Below, piece by piece: positions 28,967 to 38,937 of a stretch of DNA of 38,996 bases. Both the position numbers and the translations under genes were made by a program. The stretch covers positions 1 through 38,996 of the IMG/VR virus record IMGVR_UViG_3300025128_000125, one strand, 5' to 3'. The notes beneath the pieces were generated by a model. That model did no database searches and was not told the origin of the DNA. It was given only the letters and a program-made list of their open reading frames with translations. The DNA is from a virus. Each line of letters begins with the position of its first letter. The stretch's first letter is position 1.

Positions 28967-30859
28967 ATGCCTCTGACCAAATTAAACTTTAAGCCAGGAA
29001 TAAACAAAGAAGAAACCGATTACTCAAACGAAGGCGGTTGGGTTGACGGCGACAAAATTCGTTTCCGCAAAGGTCGTGTTGAAAAAATAGGCGGTTGGCA
29101 AAAATATTCATCCGGCACCATAATCGGTTCTCCACGAGCCTTACACTCTTGGATTTCTTTAGGTGGCAGTAAATATCTTGGAATTGGCACCACCAATAAG
29201 TATTACATCGAAGAAGGCGGAACCTATAACGATGTAACACCAATTCGCAAAAATACCACCAATGCAGCTACATTCGCTGCAACCAATGGATCTTCAACTT
29301 TGACAGTCACCGATGCCAGTCATGGAGCTGTTAATGGTGATTTTGTTACATTTTCAAGCGCAGTTTCTTTAGGTGGCCTGGTCACAGCTGCGGTTTTAAA
29401 CCAAGAATATCAAATAAACCTGGTCACAGGCACCAACACATACGAAATAACAGCCAAAGACACTTCTGGTGATACAGTAACCGCCAATGCAAGCGATTCT
29501 GGCAACGGCGGATCGGCGACAGATGCAGCATACCAGGTAAATTCTGGCCTAGATGTATATGTCGAATCGACGGGTTGGGGTGTTGGCACTTGGGGCGCCG
29601 GAACTTTTGGTTCATCCACAGCGCTTTCAGACACAAATCAATTAAGGCTTTGGACACACGATAATTTTGGTGAAGACCTTATTATTAATCCCCGTGCTGG
29701 AGACATATATCGTTGGGTTGAGAATGACGGATTGAGCACCAGAGCAGTAAAATTGTCTTCTGTTTCCGGTGCAAACTTAGTGCCCACTAAAGGTTTGCAA
29801 GTGATTACCTCAGAAACCGACAGGCATTTGATAGTATTGGGTGCTGATCCGATTAGTGGGAGCTCCAGAACAGGAAGCATTGATCCAATGTTGGTGGCAT
29901 TTAGCGACCAAGAAAATGCACTGGAATTTGAGCCGCTTAATACAAACACAGCTGGATCTCTTCGATTGTCCTCTGGTTCTTCTATTGTAGGAGGCTTGAA
30001 AGCAAGACAAGAGATTCTTATTTGGACTGATACATCTCTGTATTCAATGAACTTTATTGGGCCTCCGCTTACTTTCTCTATGAATTTAATCAATGAAGGC
30101 GCTGGACTAATTGGGCCTAAAGCCGCAGTCAATTCACCGAAAGGCGTGTTTTATATGTCTAAAAAAGGGTTTTACTTTTATAACGGAGCAGTAGAAAAAT
30201 TGCCGTGTTCTGTCCAGGACTATGTTTTTGGTGATTTGGATGAGGGACAGGCTTACAAATGTTTTGCTGGCCTTAATGAAGAGTTTTCCGAGGCTTGGTT
30301 TTTTTATCCATCTTTGACAGATAGCGGAACGGAAATATCCAGATATGTCATTTACAATTACGAAGAAAATTCCTGGAGCATTGGATCTTTAGAAAGATAC
30401 AGCTGGATTGCCGCGGGTGTTTTCAATAAACCATTGTCTGCTGGAGAAGCGTCTTCAACCAAATATATCTATGAACATGAAAAAGGCTATAACAACGATA
30501 CCAGCTCAATGGATGGTGTTTTTGTTGAGTCTGCGGATATCGACATATCGGATGGTGATAGATTTGCATTTTTAAAACGAATATTGCCGGACATACTTTT
30601 TGTCAATGACACCGGAACCAGTCAAGATCCGGCTATAAATATTGTCGTAAAACAAAGAGATTTTAGTAATCAAACACTTGTCACAAATTCGACCACGAAA
30701 ATTACTTCGAGCAGCACTTACGGATCTTTAAGGTCCAGAGGCCGACAATTTGTGTTTCGGTTTGAATCAGACGACGACAACGATGAGGCAGATAGAAAAA
30801 ATTACAAATGGAGATTGGGTAATACGCGAGTAGACATACAGCCGTCGGGGAGAAGGTAG
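28967..30859 (+). CDS. P22 gp10-like tail stabilisation protein
   Basis: This 630-residue protein has the N-terminal P-L-T-K-L-N-F-K-P-G-I-N-K-E-E-T-D-Y and G-W-V-D-G-D-K-I-R-F-R-K-G-R-V-E-K-I-G-G-W, typical of the podovirus packaged-DNA stabilisation family. A beta-propeller-like body of repeating W/F-x-G strands follows. It should form the hexameric nozzle below the adaptor and keep the DNA in the head. The start is 1 base after a 13-bp inverted repeat. Confidence 0.82.
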   Translation: MPLTKLNFKPGINKEETDYSNEGGWVDGDKIRFRKGRVEKIGGWQKYSSGTIIGSPRALHSWISLGGSKYLGIGTTNKYYIEEGGTYNDVTPIRKNTTNAATFAATNGSSTLTVTDASHGAVNGDFVTFSSAVSLGGLVTAAVLNQEYQINLVTGTNTYEITAKDTSGDTVTANASDSGNGGSATDAAYQVNSGLDVYVESTGWGVGTWGAGTFGSSTALSDTNQLRLWTHDNFGEDLIINPRAGDIYRWVENDGLSTRAVKLSSVSGANLVPTKGLQVITSETDRHLIVLGADPISGSSRTGSIDPMLVAFSDQENALEFEPLNTNTAGSLRLSSGSSIVGGLKARQEILIWTDTSLYSMNFIGPPLTFSMNLINEGAGLIGPKAAVNSPKGVFYMSKKGFYFYNGAVEKLPCSVQDYVFGDLDEGQAYKCFAGLNEEFSEAWFFYPSLTDSGTEISRYVIYNYEENSWSIGSLERYSWIAAGVFNKPLSAGEASSTKYIYEHEKGYNNDTSSMDGVFVESADIDISDGDRFAFLKRILPDILFVNDTGTSQDPAINIVVKQRDFSNQTLVTNSTTKITSSSTYGSLRSRGRQFVFRFESDDDNDEADRKNYKWRLGNTRVDIQPSGRR

Positions 30860-31171
30860 ATGAGCAAATTGCTTCCGACTAGACTGCCAATCGCAGATGG
30901 GGCTAATGTTACGGCCGATACCTTTAATCGTTTGGTAAGAATTTTAGAGATTAACCTGGGCGCAGTCGATCCAGATAGAATAAAAATTTATAATTCGACC
31001 GAGATTAGTGAATTGCAATTTGCTACTGGAGCGATTATATTTAATTCTACAGTAGAGGTTCACCAAGCCTTTGATGGAACAGAGTTTAGAAATCTGTATG
31101 AACATCAAACATACTTGACTGGATTATCTGCTACAATGAGTTTAGGTAGTGTCACAGTGAGCATAACATGA
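30860..31171 (+). CDS. Small structural protein
   Basis: This 103-residue protein has the pattern L-P-I-A-D-G-A-N-V-T-A-D-T-F-N-R-L-V-R-I-L-E followed by beta strands. It starts directly after the stabilisation protein stop and overlaps the next gene by 4 bases. It may be a tail needle or tip accessory from position; no family is recognised. Confidence 0.65.
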   Translation: MSKLLPTRLPIADGANVTADTFNRLVRILEINLGAVDPDRIKIYNSTEISELQFATGAIIFNSTVEVHQAFDGTEFRNLYEHQTYLTGLSATMSLGSVTVSIT

Positions 31172-33102
31172 GTGCACTTGAAGACAGTTTAAGAAAAGTT
31201 TATAAATTACCGAGCGTGACAACAGAGAGCACGAGGCCCGCTGTTGACAATTTTCTCCTTACCAGAGAAATGATGGAAAACCCGCCGCCGAAGGAAAATT
31301 TACCTTTTGATCCCAATAATCCTCCAGAGATTACACCTTTTGGAGAGCTCCCAGGTGACAAAGATCCCATGGATGAGATGGATGCAGAAACCAGGCAAAG
31401 ATTGGACGAATTGCTTGGCAAGGCCGCAGCTCAACAAATGGCACCAATGGCACCATTGGCAGAACGGCTCAAAGCAGCTGGCACTGGAGAAGACACAGCA
31501 TTGGCGCACTTACGGCCCGGCGAGATAGTAATACCGCCCGAGTTCATGGAAGACAGCGAGTTTGAAGGCGCATTAGAAAGAAAATTCAGAGAGTTTAATA
31601 TCAACCCAGAAGAGGCCGTAGTCGGCATGGGGATTGCAAGTCTAAACCCACAAACAGGCTTAGAACAGTTTGGTTTCTTCAAAAAGATATTCAAAGGCAT
31701 CAAAAAAGTCGTTAAGAAAGTTGCTCCAGTAGCTATGTTGATACCCGGTGTTGGCACAGCATTGGGCGGTGTTTTAGGCGGCATTGGTGGCTTGGCTACA
31801 AAAATACCTGGCATCGGTGGAGCTTTAGGAAAAATAGGCAGCACTGTTATGGGCGGGATTGCTAATCTTGGCATACCCGGCATATCTTCCATAGCGGGAG
31901 GCACAGCTGGCGGTTTCGGTGGTATTAAAGGTGCGCTTACTACAAAAGCTGGTTTATTCGGTGGCGGTCCGTTTTCGGGTTTAGCGGGTGCTCCAGATTA
32001 TTATGCTGGGGGACCGGGTTCTGATCCACAATCGATTGCAAAACAACAAGTAAAAACACAATTAGAGCAAGCCAGAGCACAAGCTGTTGCTGCTGGAAAT
32101 ATGGAAGACGTTGCTAAAATCGACGCTTATCTTGCAATGCCAGAGAATCAAGTAGCGGAAACCGGAATGTTTGGTGGAACACTTGGGCCAAAATTAAAAA
32201 ATTTCTTTTTAGGGACAGGCCAAGGCCAAGGTCAAGGCGGCGGCGGTCTTGGTGGTTTACTAGGCGGCGGCGGTGGCAGCGGTCTTGGTGGGTTTGCTAA
32301 AGATCTTGGAATTGGCGCTTTGGCTGCTGGTTTAGGTAAACTGGCTTATGAAGATGCGAAGAATCAAAAAGGCGTACCTCTGACACCTATGGTTATGGAG
32401 AGCCCTACCGGGCGATACAACCTAGAAGCTGAGATCGCTAGAAGACAAGGATTGGCCGCACCAAATCCTGTTGAGTTTGGTTTATTGCCGGAAGGCACAA
32501 TACCAGAGCTATCTGGTGGACAACCAAGAATGGCTGCAATGGGCGGAGCTGTCGAAGATCTTACAGGCGGGATGGCACGAGGTTTGCGAGAAGGTGGAGC
32601 TGTCAATCCTGGTGGTTCAGCAGAAGAAGCTGCAATGAATTTTATTATCAGAGCAGAAGGAGATCCAAGATTAAAAAACACGCCAGAATATAAAATAGCA
32701 GTTAGGTTATTGAAACAAGAAAAGATTAGCTTAGAGCCACAAAGTAAAGGCATTGCCTCTATGCCAGCTATGATGTACGGCGGTCCTGTGATGGCTTTTG
32801 CCCAAGGCGGAGCTGTGCAAATGCAAGAAGGTGGCGGCATGGATCCGAGTCAGTTTCCAAGAATGGATGGCGACATCAATGGCCCAGGCACAGAAACCAG
32901 TGACGATATACCCGCCATGCTATCAGACGGAGAATTTGTAATGACTGGCCAAGCGGTCAGAGGTGCTGGTACTTATGATATGGCCATGGATCCAAAAGGC
33001 ATTATTAGTTTGGTTCCTACTTTTGAAGAGGACAGAGAAAGAGGCATGGACCTTATGTATAAGATGATGGATGCTTTTTCAACAGGCGCGGAGTCTAGCT
33101 AG
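31168..33102 (+). CDS. Large Gly-rich internal/ejection-type protein
   Basis: This 644-residue protein has an N-terminal Pro/Glu-rich part, a L-R-P-G-E-I-V-I-P-P-E-F motif and a hydrophobic glycine-rich segment (about 175-280) of the kind that could cross a membrane (G-G-V-L-G-G-I-G-G-L). A further Gly-rich linker and D-I-P-A-M-L-S-D-G-E-F-V-M-T-G-Q-A-V-R-G-A-G near the end follow; the latter motif is frequent in phage tail/ejection proteins. It could be delivered with the DNA to form a trans-envelope channel. It also carries an R-A-E-x-D-P-x-L-K module shared with a gene downstream. Confidence 0.72.
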   Translation: MSALEDSLRKVYKLPSVTTESTRPAVDNFLLTREMMENPPPKENLPFDPNNPPEITPFGELPGDKDPMDEMDAETRQRLDELLGKAAAQQMAPMAPLAERLKAAGTGEDTALAHLRPGEIVIPPEFMEDSEFEGALERKFREFNINPEEAVVGMGIASLNPQTGLEQFGFFKKIFKGIKKVVKKVAPVAMLIPGVGTALGGVLGGIGGLATKIPGIGGALGKIGSTVMGGIANLGIPGISSIAGGTAGGFGGIKGALTTKAGLFGGGPFSGLAGAPDYYAGGPGSDPQSIAKQQVKTQLEQARAQAVAAGNMEDVAKIDAYLAMPENQVAETGMFGGTLGPKLKNFFLGTGQGQGQGGGGLGGLLGGGGGSGLGGFAKDLGIGALAAGLGKLAYEDAKNQKGVPLTPMVMESPTGRYNLEAEIARRQGLAAPNPVEFGLLPEGTIPELSGGQPRMAAMGGAVEDLTGGMARGLREGGAVNPGGSAEEAAMNFIIRAEGDPRLKNTPEYKIAVRLLKQEKISLEPQSKGIASMPAMMYGGPVMAFAQGGAVQMQEGGGMDPSQFPRMDGDINGPGTETSDDIPAMLSDGEFVMTGQAVRGAGTYDMAMDPKGIISLVPTFEEDRERGMDLMYKMMDAFSTGAESS

Positions 33103-35157
33103 ATGGCTATTATTGATAGTATTAGAGATGCAATGATGAGACAAAGGCAACGAGTAAAACCGCCTAGCATTAGTCCACTTAGTCCTATTGTTTCGCCAGT
33201 TGAAAGGCAAATGACGCCACGTCAACTAAGAGGCAGAAATAGGAACCCGGCAAATATTAGAAGGCCAAATCCTGGTACCACAACTGAGCAACTGATATTT
33301 GCAGATCCAAATATTAGGCTGCCTTTTGAAAATATCCCGCCAAGAAAAGAGTTTCTTCAACCTCCGCGTCTACCAAGTATAGAGCAGATGCCTAGAGTCG
33401 AAGCTCCCTTGGATGCAGTAGATGATCGAGGAGTGCCTATCTTCGGAAGGAAAGATATGTTTACTGGGCCTATGATACCGCCCTCAACTATGCCACAACC
33501 AGGTCTTCCAGAAGGTATTGATCCTGGAGGCCATTACTTTACCGATCCGATAACCGGAAATCAGATGTATCAACCTCCCATGCCTACTTTGGCACCTGGG
33601 ATGATGGGTGCTCAAGTGATGCCGCCTTCGATTGATTTGACTACAGGGCAACCTAGGGACACAAGACTGCCTATACAGCAACCAATGATACCACCACAAC
33701 CTATTGAGCAAAGACTGCCTAGTATTGAGCAAATGCCACAACCTGTAGAGCAAATGCCACTACCTATTGGACAAGAACCGCAACCAATGATGCCGCCAAT
33801 TCCTAGAACAGATGGGATGATCGGTGATTTACCGCCGGATGTAGGTGTTGATATTTCACCACCAGCACCACAGGTGATTCCACCAACAGAAACGACACCG
33901 CCGCCGGACACTGCTCCAGTAACAACAGGAACAGGACCAGCGCCAGCGCCAGCGCCAGCGCCAGCCACAAGTAGTGTAGCTCAAGCGCCAGGGCCGTATG
34001 CAGCTGGTGTAAAACAAGTTTCAACAAAACTAGATCCTTTGACTGAGCAATTATTATTCGGCATTGGCGGAAAAGGTGGTTTCATACCCGGAGCCATGAG
34101 AGCCGCTGAGAAGACTTTTTATGACGATCAAGGCAACCCTATAGTCATTGATGAAAAAGTGGCTGGTTTCAGCCCAGATCAGCTCGCAGCGATGCAAATG
34201 CAACGACAGTCACTTGGGATGCAAGACCCATATTTACAAGAAGCAGCGGGCGCCTATGGAGCTGGAACGCAAGCATTGGAAGAAGGATTACAAAGAGGCC
34301 GTACAGCCGCAATCGGTTCACTAGAGGCCACAAGAGGCGGTGTAGGATCTTTACAACAAGGATTGGGTGAATCTGCCGACATTTTGAGAGGCACGATTGG
34401 CGGATATGATCCGAGCATGACCGAACAATTTTATGATCCGTATGAAGATCGCGTGGTTCAACAAACCATTAGCGATATAATGGAAAGGGGAGCACAAGGC
34501 GATGTTGCAGCGAGAGCTGGAGATATCGCAAGAGGCGGAGAGTCAGCCTTTGGCTCCAGAGCTCGTTTGGGCGCCTCAGAGCGCCAAGAAGCGCTCGGAA
34601 GGGGATTAGCAGAAGCAGTCAGCGGAATACGATCTAGGGGCTTCTCAGAGGCTCAGAGGACTGGTTTGGGTGAATTTGCAAGACAAAGAGCTGCTGAAAG
34701 AGCGGCTTCTGCTGGTTTAGCTGGTTTAGCCGGGCAAGGATTCGGTGGATCGCAAGCATTGGCTGGAGCTCTCAGTGGACTCGGTGGAACCGAGCAACAA
34801 ATCGGACAACAAAGATACAGCGGTCAATTCGGCCTTGGTTCTAGCTTACAAGGCCTAGGAGCGCAAGCAGCTGGCGCCTCGGCTTCTGATATAGCTGCTT
34901 TATATGGCATGGGCGGTCAACAACAAGGACAAGCTCAACAGATGTTGGATGCACAGCGCAGAAACTTACAACAAAGACAAATGACTCCGTTGCTTCAATA
35001 TCAAGCATTGCAGCCGTTTGTCAGCATGGCACCAGCCGGACAATTCCAAACTATCACGGACTTTGCGCCGAAGCCTAGTGCAACACAGATTGGTATTGGA
35101 ACAGGTCTGTCAACTTTCGGAGCATTGGGTAATCTATATGGCAGCGGAGGAAGTTAA
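33103..35157 (+). CDS. Large Pro/Gln/Gly-rich internal virion protein
   Basis: This 684-residue protein has a Pro/Met/Gln-rich first half (repeats like S-I-E-Q-M-P and P-A-P-A-P-A-P) and an Ala/Gly/Arg/Gln-rich second half (about residues 320-660) of helical repeats. Low complexity, absence of enzyme motifs and position among ejection-type genes suggest an internal core or ejection protein. It overlaps the next gene by one base. Confidence 0.7.
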   Translation: MAIIDSIRDAMMRQRQRVKPPSISPLSPIVSPVERQMTPRQLRGRNRNPANIRRPNPGTTTEQLIFADPNIRLPFENIPPRKEFLQPPRLPSIEQMPRVEAPLDAVDDRGVPIFGRKDMFTGPMIPPSTMPQPGLPEGIDPGGHYFTDPITGNQMYQPPMPTLAPGMMGAQVMPPSIDLTTGQPRDTRLPIQQPMIPPQPIEQRLPSIEQMPQPVEQMPLPIGQEPQPMMPPIPRTDGMIGDLPPDVGVDISPPAPQVIPPTETTPPPDTAPVTTGTGPAPAPAPAPATSSVAQAPGPYAAGVKQVSTKLDPLTEQLLFGIGGKGGFIPGAMRAAEKTFYDDQGNPIVIDEKVAGFSPDQLAAMQMQRQSLGMQDPYLQEAAGAYGAGTQALEEGLQRGRTAAIGSLEATRGGVGSLQQGLGESADILRGTIGGYDPSMTEQFYDPYEDRVVQQTISDIMERGAQGDVAARAGDIARGGESAFGSRARLGASERQEALGRGLAEAVSGIRSRGFSEAQRTGLGEFARQRAAERAASAGLAGLAGQGFGGSQALAGALSGLGGTEQQIGQQRYSGQFGLGSSLQGLGAQAAGASASDIAALYGMGGQQQGQAQQMLDAQRRNLQQRQMTPLLQYQALQPFVSMAPAGQFQTITDFAPKPSATQIGIGTGLSTFGALGNLYGSGGS

Positions 35158-35942
35158 TGGCAATTACACGGGCACAAATACCGGAGCAAATTGACGTATT
35201 CCAGGAAGGTGGTGGCGCAACAAGCATTACACCCGAAGATATACTGGCTATTTACGGCCAGCTGGAAAGTCAGCCTGTAACACCACAAGACATACAGGCC
35301 CAGGCAGATATGATGTCTGGTTTATTTCCACAACCTAGAAAGTCAAACATTTATGATTTAGCGTCTGCTGTTGGTGCTGGCATGGTTGCTGGTGCCTCAG
35401 ATCCAGGTGGTTTTGGTGTTGGTTTAACAGCGGGCCTCCAATCTTTTAATGAAAGAGCTGAAAAAATAAAAGCTGAGAAAGACAAAATGAGACAGGAGCT
35501 CGCTATGTTGGCGTATCAACAGGTCGAAGCCAAGCGTAAAGAGCAGCTGGAGATGTCAAAAGAAATATTAGAAATGCAGTTTGAAGCAGCCCTAGAAGGA
35601 GCTGGTGGAGCGGATTTTGGTAGCTCAACTTTAGGCAAAGCACTTGCATACATTGTGAGAGCAGAAAAAAATCCAGCGCTAAAAGATCAACCAGAATATG
35701 CTGTGGCTGTGGCCATAGCAAAACAAGAAAAAACTTCTGTCATACAAACTGAGGAAGGGGCACAGACTGTTAAAATACCAGGCATAGATATTGACAGGAT
35801 TTTTGAAAATAAAGGCGTACAACAACCGCCTCCGTCCACGATCACGATTGGTGGTAAAGTTTATACTTCTGCTGGCAGAAAAGACGCCAAGGGTGGCAAC
35901 ATATATACCGATCCAGACGGCAATGAGGTTGTCATAGAATGA
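35157..35942 (+). CDS. Internal virion protein, helical
   Basis: This 261-residue protein has an N-terminal linker (S-I-T-P-E-D-I-L-A-I-Y-G-Q-L), a Gly/Ala-rich segment (A-S-A-V-G-A-G-M-V-A-G-A-S), a long coiled coil (about 100-150) and the R-A-E-K-N-P-A-L-K-D-Q-P-E-Y module at about 160-195. It ends in a beta hairpin. The glycine-rich part could insert into a membrane. It is likely a partner of the other internal proteins. It overlaps the next gene by 4 bases. Confidence 0.65.
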   Translation: MAITRAQIPEQIDVFQEGGGATSITPEDILAIYGQLESQPVTPQDIQAQADMMSGLFPQPRKSNIYDLASAVGAGMVAGASDPGGFGVGLTAGLQSFNERAEKIKAEKDKMRQELAMLAYQQVEAKRKEQLEMSKEILEMQFEAALEGAGGADFGSSTLGKALAYIVRAEKNPALKDQPEYAVAVAIAKQEKTSVIQTEEGAQTVKIPGIDIDRIFENKGVQQPPPSTITIGGKVYTSAGRKDAKGGNIYTDPDGNEVVIE

Positions 35943-36538
35943 ACGAACAAACTTTCACTATAAGAGAAGTAGTCCCAGAGTATGACGTAACGCCCATTCA
36001 AGGAACCAAAAAATTAAAGGATCCGTTTACTGGTGAACAAAAGAAACAAGCGGGTTTTGCGGTTCGTATGGAAAATGCGGTAAAACAGTTAGAGGCTTTG
36101 GAAAACTCTGGTTTTAATCCAGTTAATGTTTATGACATGGTGATAAGTAACTTGCCAGTTGTGCCGGACGCCATTGAAAGATATCTTAATACACCAAAGT
36201 TTAAGCAATATGAAAGAGCAAAAATTGATTTTTCTACTGCACAATTAAGGCAAGAAACAGGTGCGGTGATAAACGAAAGCGAGATCGATTGGATTGATCG
36301 GACGTATTTTCCTCAATTTGGTGACGATCAACAAACATTGATAGACAAAAGAGAAGCCCGAAGAAATGCTTTAGCAGCCATGACAGGCCAAGCGGGTGAG
36401 GCATACACCAGGACAAAGAAAATTGTCCAAGCAAGTGGCGCTGGTCCAGTAGAAGAAGATGCACTTGAAGAGTTAAGAAAAAGAGCTAAAACAGATCCAG
36501 AAATAAAGAAAAAATTAGAAGAACGCGGTTTATTATGA
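35939..36538 (+). CDS. Internal virion/assembly protein of unknown function
   Basis: This 199-residue protein is mostly helical, with F-A-V-R-M-E-N-A-V-K-Q-L-E and R-Q-E-T-G-A-V-I-N-E-S-E-I motifs and a Lys/Arg-rich helical C-terminus (E-L-R-K-R-A-K-T-D-P-E-I-K-K-K-L-E-E-R). The R-x-E-x-G-A-x-I-x-x-x-E motif occurs in several phage internal proteins I recall. No enzyme motif. It overlaps the next gene by 4 bases. Confidence 0.65.
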   Translation: MNEQTFTIREVVPEYDVTPIQGTKKLKDPFTGEQKKQAGFAVRMENAVKQLEALENSGFNPVNVYDMVISNLPVVPDAIERYLNTPKFKQYERAKIDFSTAQLRQETGAVINESEIDWIDRTYFPQFGDDQQTLIDKREARRNALAAMTGQAGEAYTRTKKIVQASGAGPVEEDALEELRKRAKTDPEIKKKLEERGLL

Positions 36539-38937
36539 GCAATGATTTTGAATATTTAGAAGACAGTATTTTGCTTTCGATGCTCGATGAAGACATTGAG
36601 CCTGGTAATTTTGAAGACGATTTGTTGGACAGAATTGCACAAGAGAGGCTTTTGGAGTCAATCGATACAAAAACAGGAGCTCCAGCAAATGTCAGAGCTG
36701 CGGTTAGCGGCGCACAAAGTCCAGATGATAGATTGGCAACATTGAAACAGTTTTACCCAGATGCTTTGCCTGTCAATGTTTTAGATCCAGAGAATGGATC
36801 AGCTAAGTTTGGTTTTGGTAATTTTGTTTTTACCAACCCAGAAACAGGCCAGCTGACATTGTTTGACGAAGATTTAAGGATATTTGGCATGCCCGTTCCT
36901 GGTTTAAGAGATTTTGTTGATGTGGGCCCAGAGATAGCTGAAACAGGCGGTGCAATCGGCGGTGCAATCGCTGGTGGAATTTTAGGAGCTCCAGCTGGTC
37001 CTGTAGGAATCGGCACCGGAATAATTGCTGGCGAAGGTTTGGGATCTGCAACTGCAAGAGAGGCTTACTTAGGCATCTTAGATTATTTTGGTGAAACCAT
37101 TGATACAAGATCGGGCGGTGAAAGATTTGCAGATTTTGGGACCACTGGTGTGATTAACGCCGTTGGCGGCCCGATTTTGAGCAAAGTATTTCAAGGAGTT
37201 AAATTTGTTGCTGGTCAACCGATAAGATACATGACTGGCGCCATGTCAAAAGATGCTAAAAAAGCGAAAGAGGCTTTTGAGGCCACAGGGATCACAGATC
37301 CCTCTGCTGGTATGGTTACTGCCAATCCAACAGTAAATCTCATGGAGCAAGGAATGGCAGCAGCTCCTACTTCAACGAAGATCATGCACGACAATGCGGC
37401 TCAAGTTATCAATCAAATGGACACTTTTGCAAAAGACTTGGCAGAAAGATACGGCGGTATCAGAACGACCTCCGAAGCAGCAGAGGAGCTCATGTCAAAC
37501 GCCAGGAGAGCAAGAGTCAGATACGACAACCAAGTAGATAGTATGTATCGAGAGGTAGATCAGTTTATTCCAGAGGGCTTAGTTTCCAATGCAGACAACA
37601 CAGTAAAGTTTGTTGAAAAATATTTGGCGCAAGCAAAAACAGCGACAGGTAAAGACACTGTTGATCCGGCATTAAGGTTGGCTGAAAAAGTATTGCAAGA
37701 TGCAAAAGATGGTGTATTGACTTATAACCAGCTTAAAAACTTTAGGTCGAGTGTGATGCACAATCTTAGATCAGCCACAGCTGCGGGCGCTAAGTTAGAT
37801 GCACCAGGTCGAAAGATTAAAGAATTGGTTGGCCCATTAACAAAAGACTTGAATGAATTGGTAGCCAGAGCAGATAGCCCAGATGCTTCGGATTTGTATA
37901 AAGCTGCAAACGCTTTTGTAAAAGCAAACACAGGGAAAGCGGGCGGTCTGACTTACCTAGACAATGTGATTACAAAAGGGGATGTTCGGGCCACAGACGC
38001 TTTGAATTACGTCCTCAGAGGCGCAAAAGATGGTGGTGAGGATCTCTTAAAATTAAGAAAAATGTTAAATGCAGACGAATACAATGTCATGTCTGGATAT
38101 ATGCTTGGTCGAATGGGATTGCCGACTCCTGGATTGGCAGCAGCATCCGAATTGGGTGAGGGAGCTGTAAGAGAAGGATCCGAATATATAGCCGAGCAAG
38201 GTTTTTCGCCAAGAACATTTATTACAAATTGGAACAGATTGAGCAAAGAGGCCAAAGAAGCGCTGTTTAAAAACACAGAACATGCTGACTTGGTTCCAGA
38301 ATTAGATAACCTGGTTTTTGTTATTGATCGTGTTGGAAAATCAGCACAACAAATGGCAAACCCAAGTGGCACAGCAAGAGTAATGGGTGCGCTTAGTATG
38401 TTGACAGTAGGTGGTGCGGATGCGCTTGGCAAAGTAGCTGGATCCGAAGGATTTGAATATGGATTTGGCGCTTTGGTTGCGCCTTATGCTTCTGCGAAGC
38501 TATTTACTAACAAACAATTTGTGAATTGGTTGACAGAAGGCATTGAAAAAGCGGCCTACGATCCAAATACTTTTGGTCAACATGCGCGAAGACTTTATCA
38601 AATCTATGAGCTCAACCCAGACATTCGTGAAGAAATTAGAACCATAACCGAAGGTTTAGGCCACGACAGTATAGAGCCTATGCCGTATCAAAAATCAAGC
38701 TCTGCTCCAGAGCAAACAACAGCAGCTCCAAACGAGAAAAATTTTAGGGATGTTTCAAACGCTGAGATTGCTGGAAAGTTATTGCCAGATGTTGCCTTGG
38801 TAGACGACATACAATCTTTTGACGTGCCGACAGTAAGTGATGCAAGTCTGGCCATGTCGCCGACCATCCTTCCGGATGAAAGAGATCGTGAGATCGCAAT
38901 GCGGCAAACGCCTGGCGGTATAGCTGGTTTGATTTGA
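36535..38937 (+). CDS. Largest internal/ejection-type protein
   Basis: This 800-residue protein has an acidic N-terminus and a hydrophobic Gly/Ala-rich stretch (about 137-172, G-G-A-I-G-G-A-I-A-G-G-I-L-G-A-P) that could cross a membrane. Long helical regions (about 250-520) and a disordered C-terminus follow. It resembles the large internal virion proteins that leave the head with the DNA. No lytic transglycosylase motif is visible to me. The stop overlaps the next ATG. Confidence 0.72.
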   Translation: MSNDFEYLEDSILLSMLDEDIEPGNFEDDLLDRIAQERLLESIDTKTGAPANVRAAVSGAQSPDDRLATLKQFYPDALPVNVLDPENGSAKFGFGNFVFTNPETGQLTLFDEDLRIFGMPVPGLRDFVDVGPEIAETGGAIGGAIAGGILGAPAGPVGIGTGIIAGEGLGSATAREAYLGILDYFGETIDTRSGGERFADFGTTGVINAVGGPILSKVFQGVKFVAGQPIRYMTGAMSKDAKKAKEAFEATGITDPSAGMVTANPTVNLMEQGMAAAPTSTKIMHDNAAQVINQMDTFAKDLAERYGGIRTTSEAAEELMSNARRARVRYDNQVDSMYREVDQFIPEGLVSNADNTVKFVEKYLAQAKTATGKDTVDPALRLAEKVLQDAKDGVLTYNQLKNFRSSVMHNLRSATAAGAKLDAPGRKIKELVGPLTKDLNELVARADSPDASDLYKAANAFVKANTGKAGGLTYLDNVITKGDVRATDALNYVLRGAKDGGEDLLKLRKMLNADEYNVMSGYMLGRMGLPTPGLAAASELGEGAVREGSEYIAEQGFSPRTFITNWNRLSKEAKEALFKNTEHADLVPELDNLVFVIDRVGKSAQQMANPSGTARVMGALSMLTVGGADALGKVAGSEGFEYGFGALVAPYASAKLFTNKQFVNWLTEGIEKAAYDPNTFGQHARRLYQIYELNPDIREEIRTITEGLGHDSIEPMPYQKSSSAPEQTTAAPNEKNFRDVSNAEIAGKLLPDVALVDDIQSFDVPTVSDASLAMSPTILPDERDREIAMRQTPGGIAGLI

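Noticed and set aside
36953-37050. Transglycosylase or holin domain in the largest internal protein
   Set aside because: The Gly/Ala-rich hydrophobic stretch lacks the catalytic Glu context of lytic transglycosylases; only a possible membrane-inserting segment can be supported.
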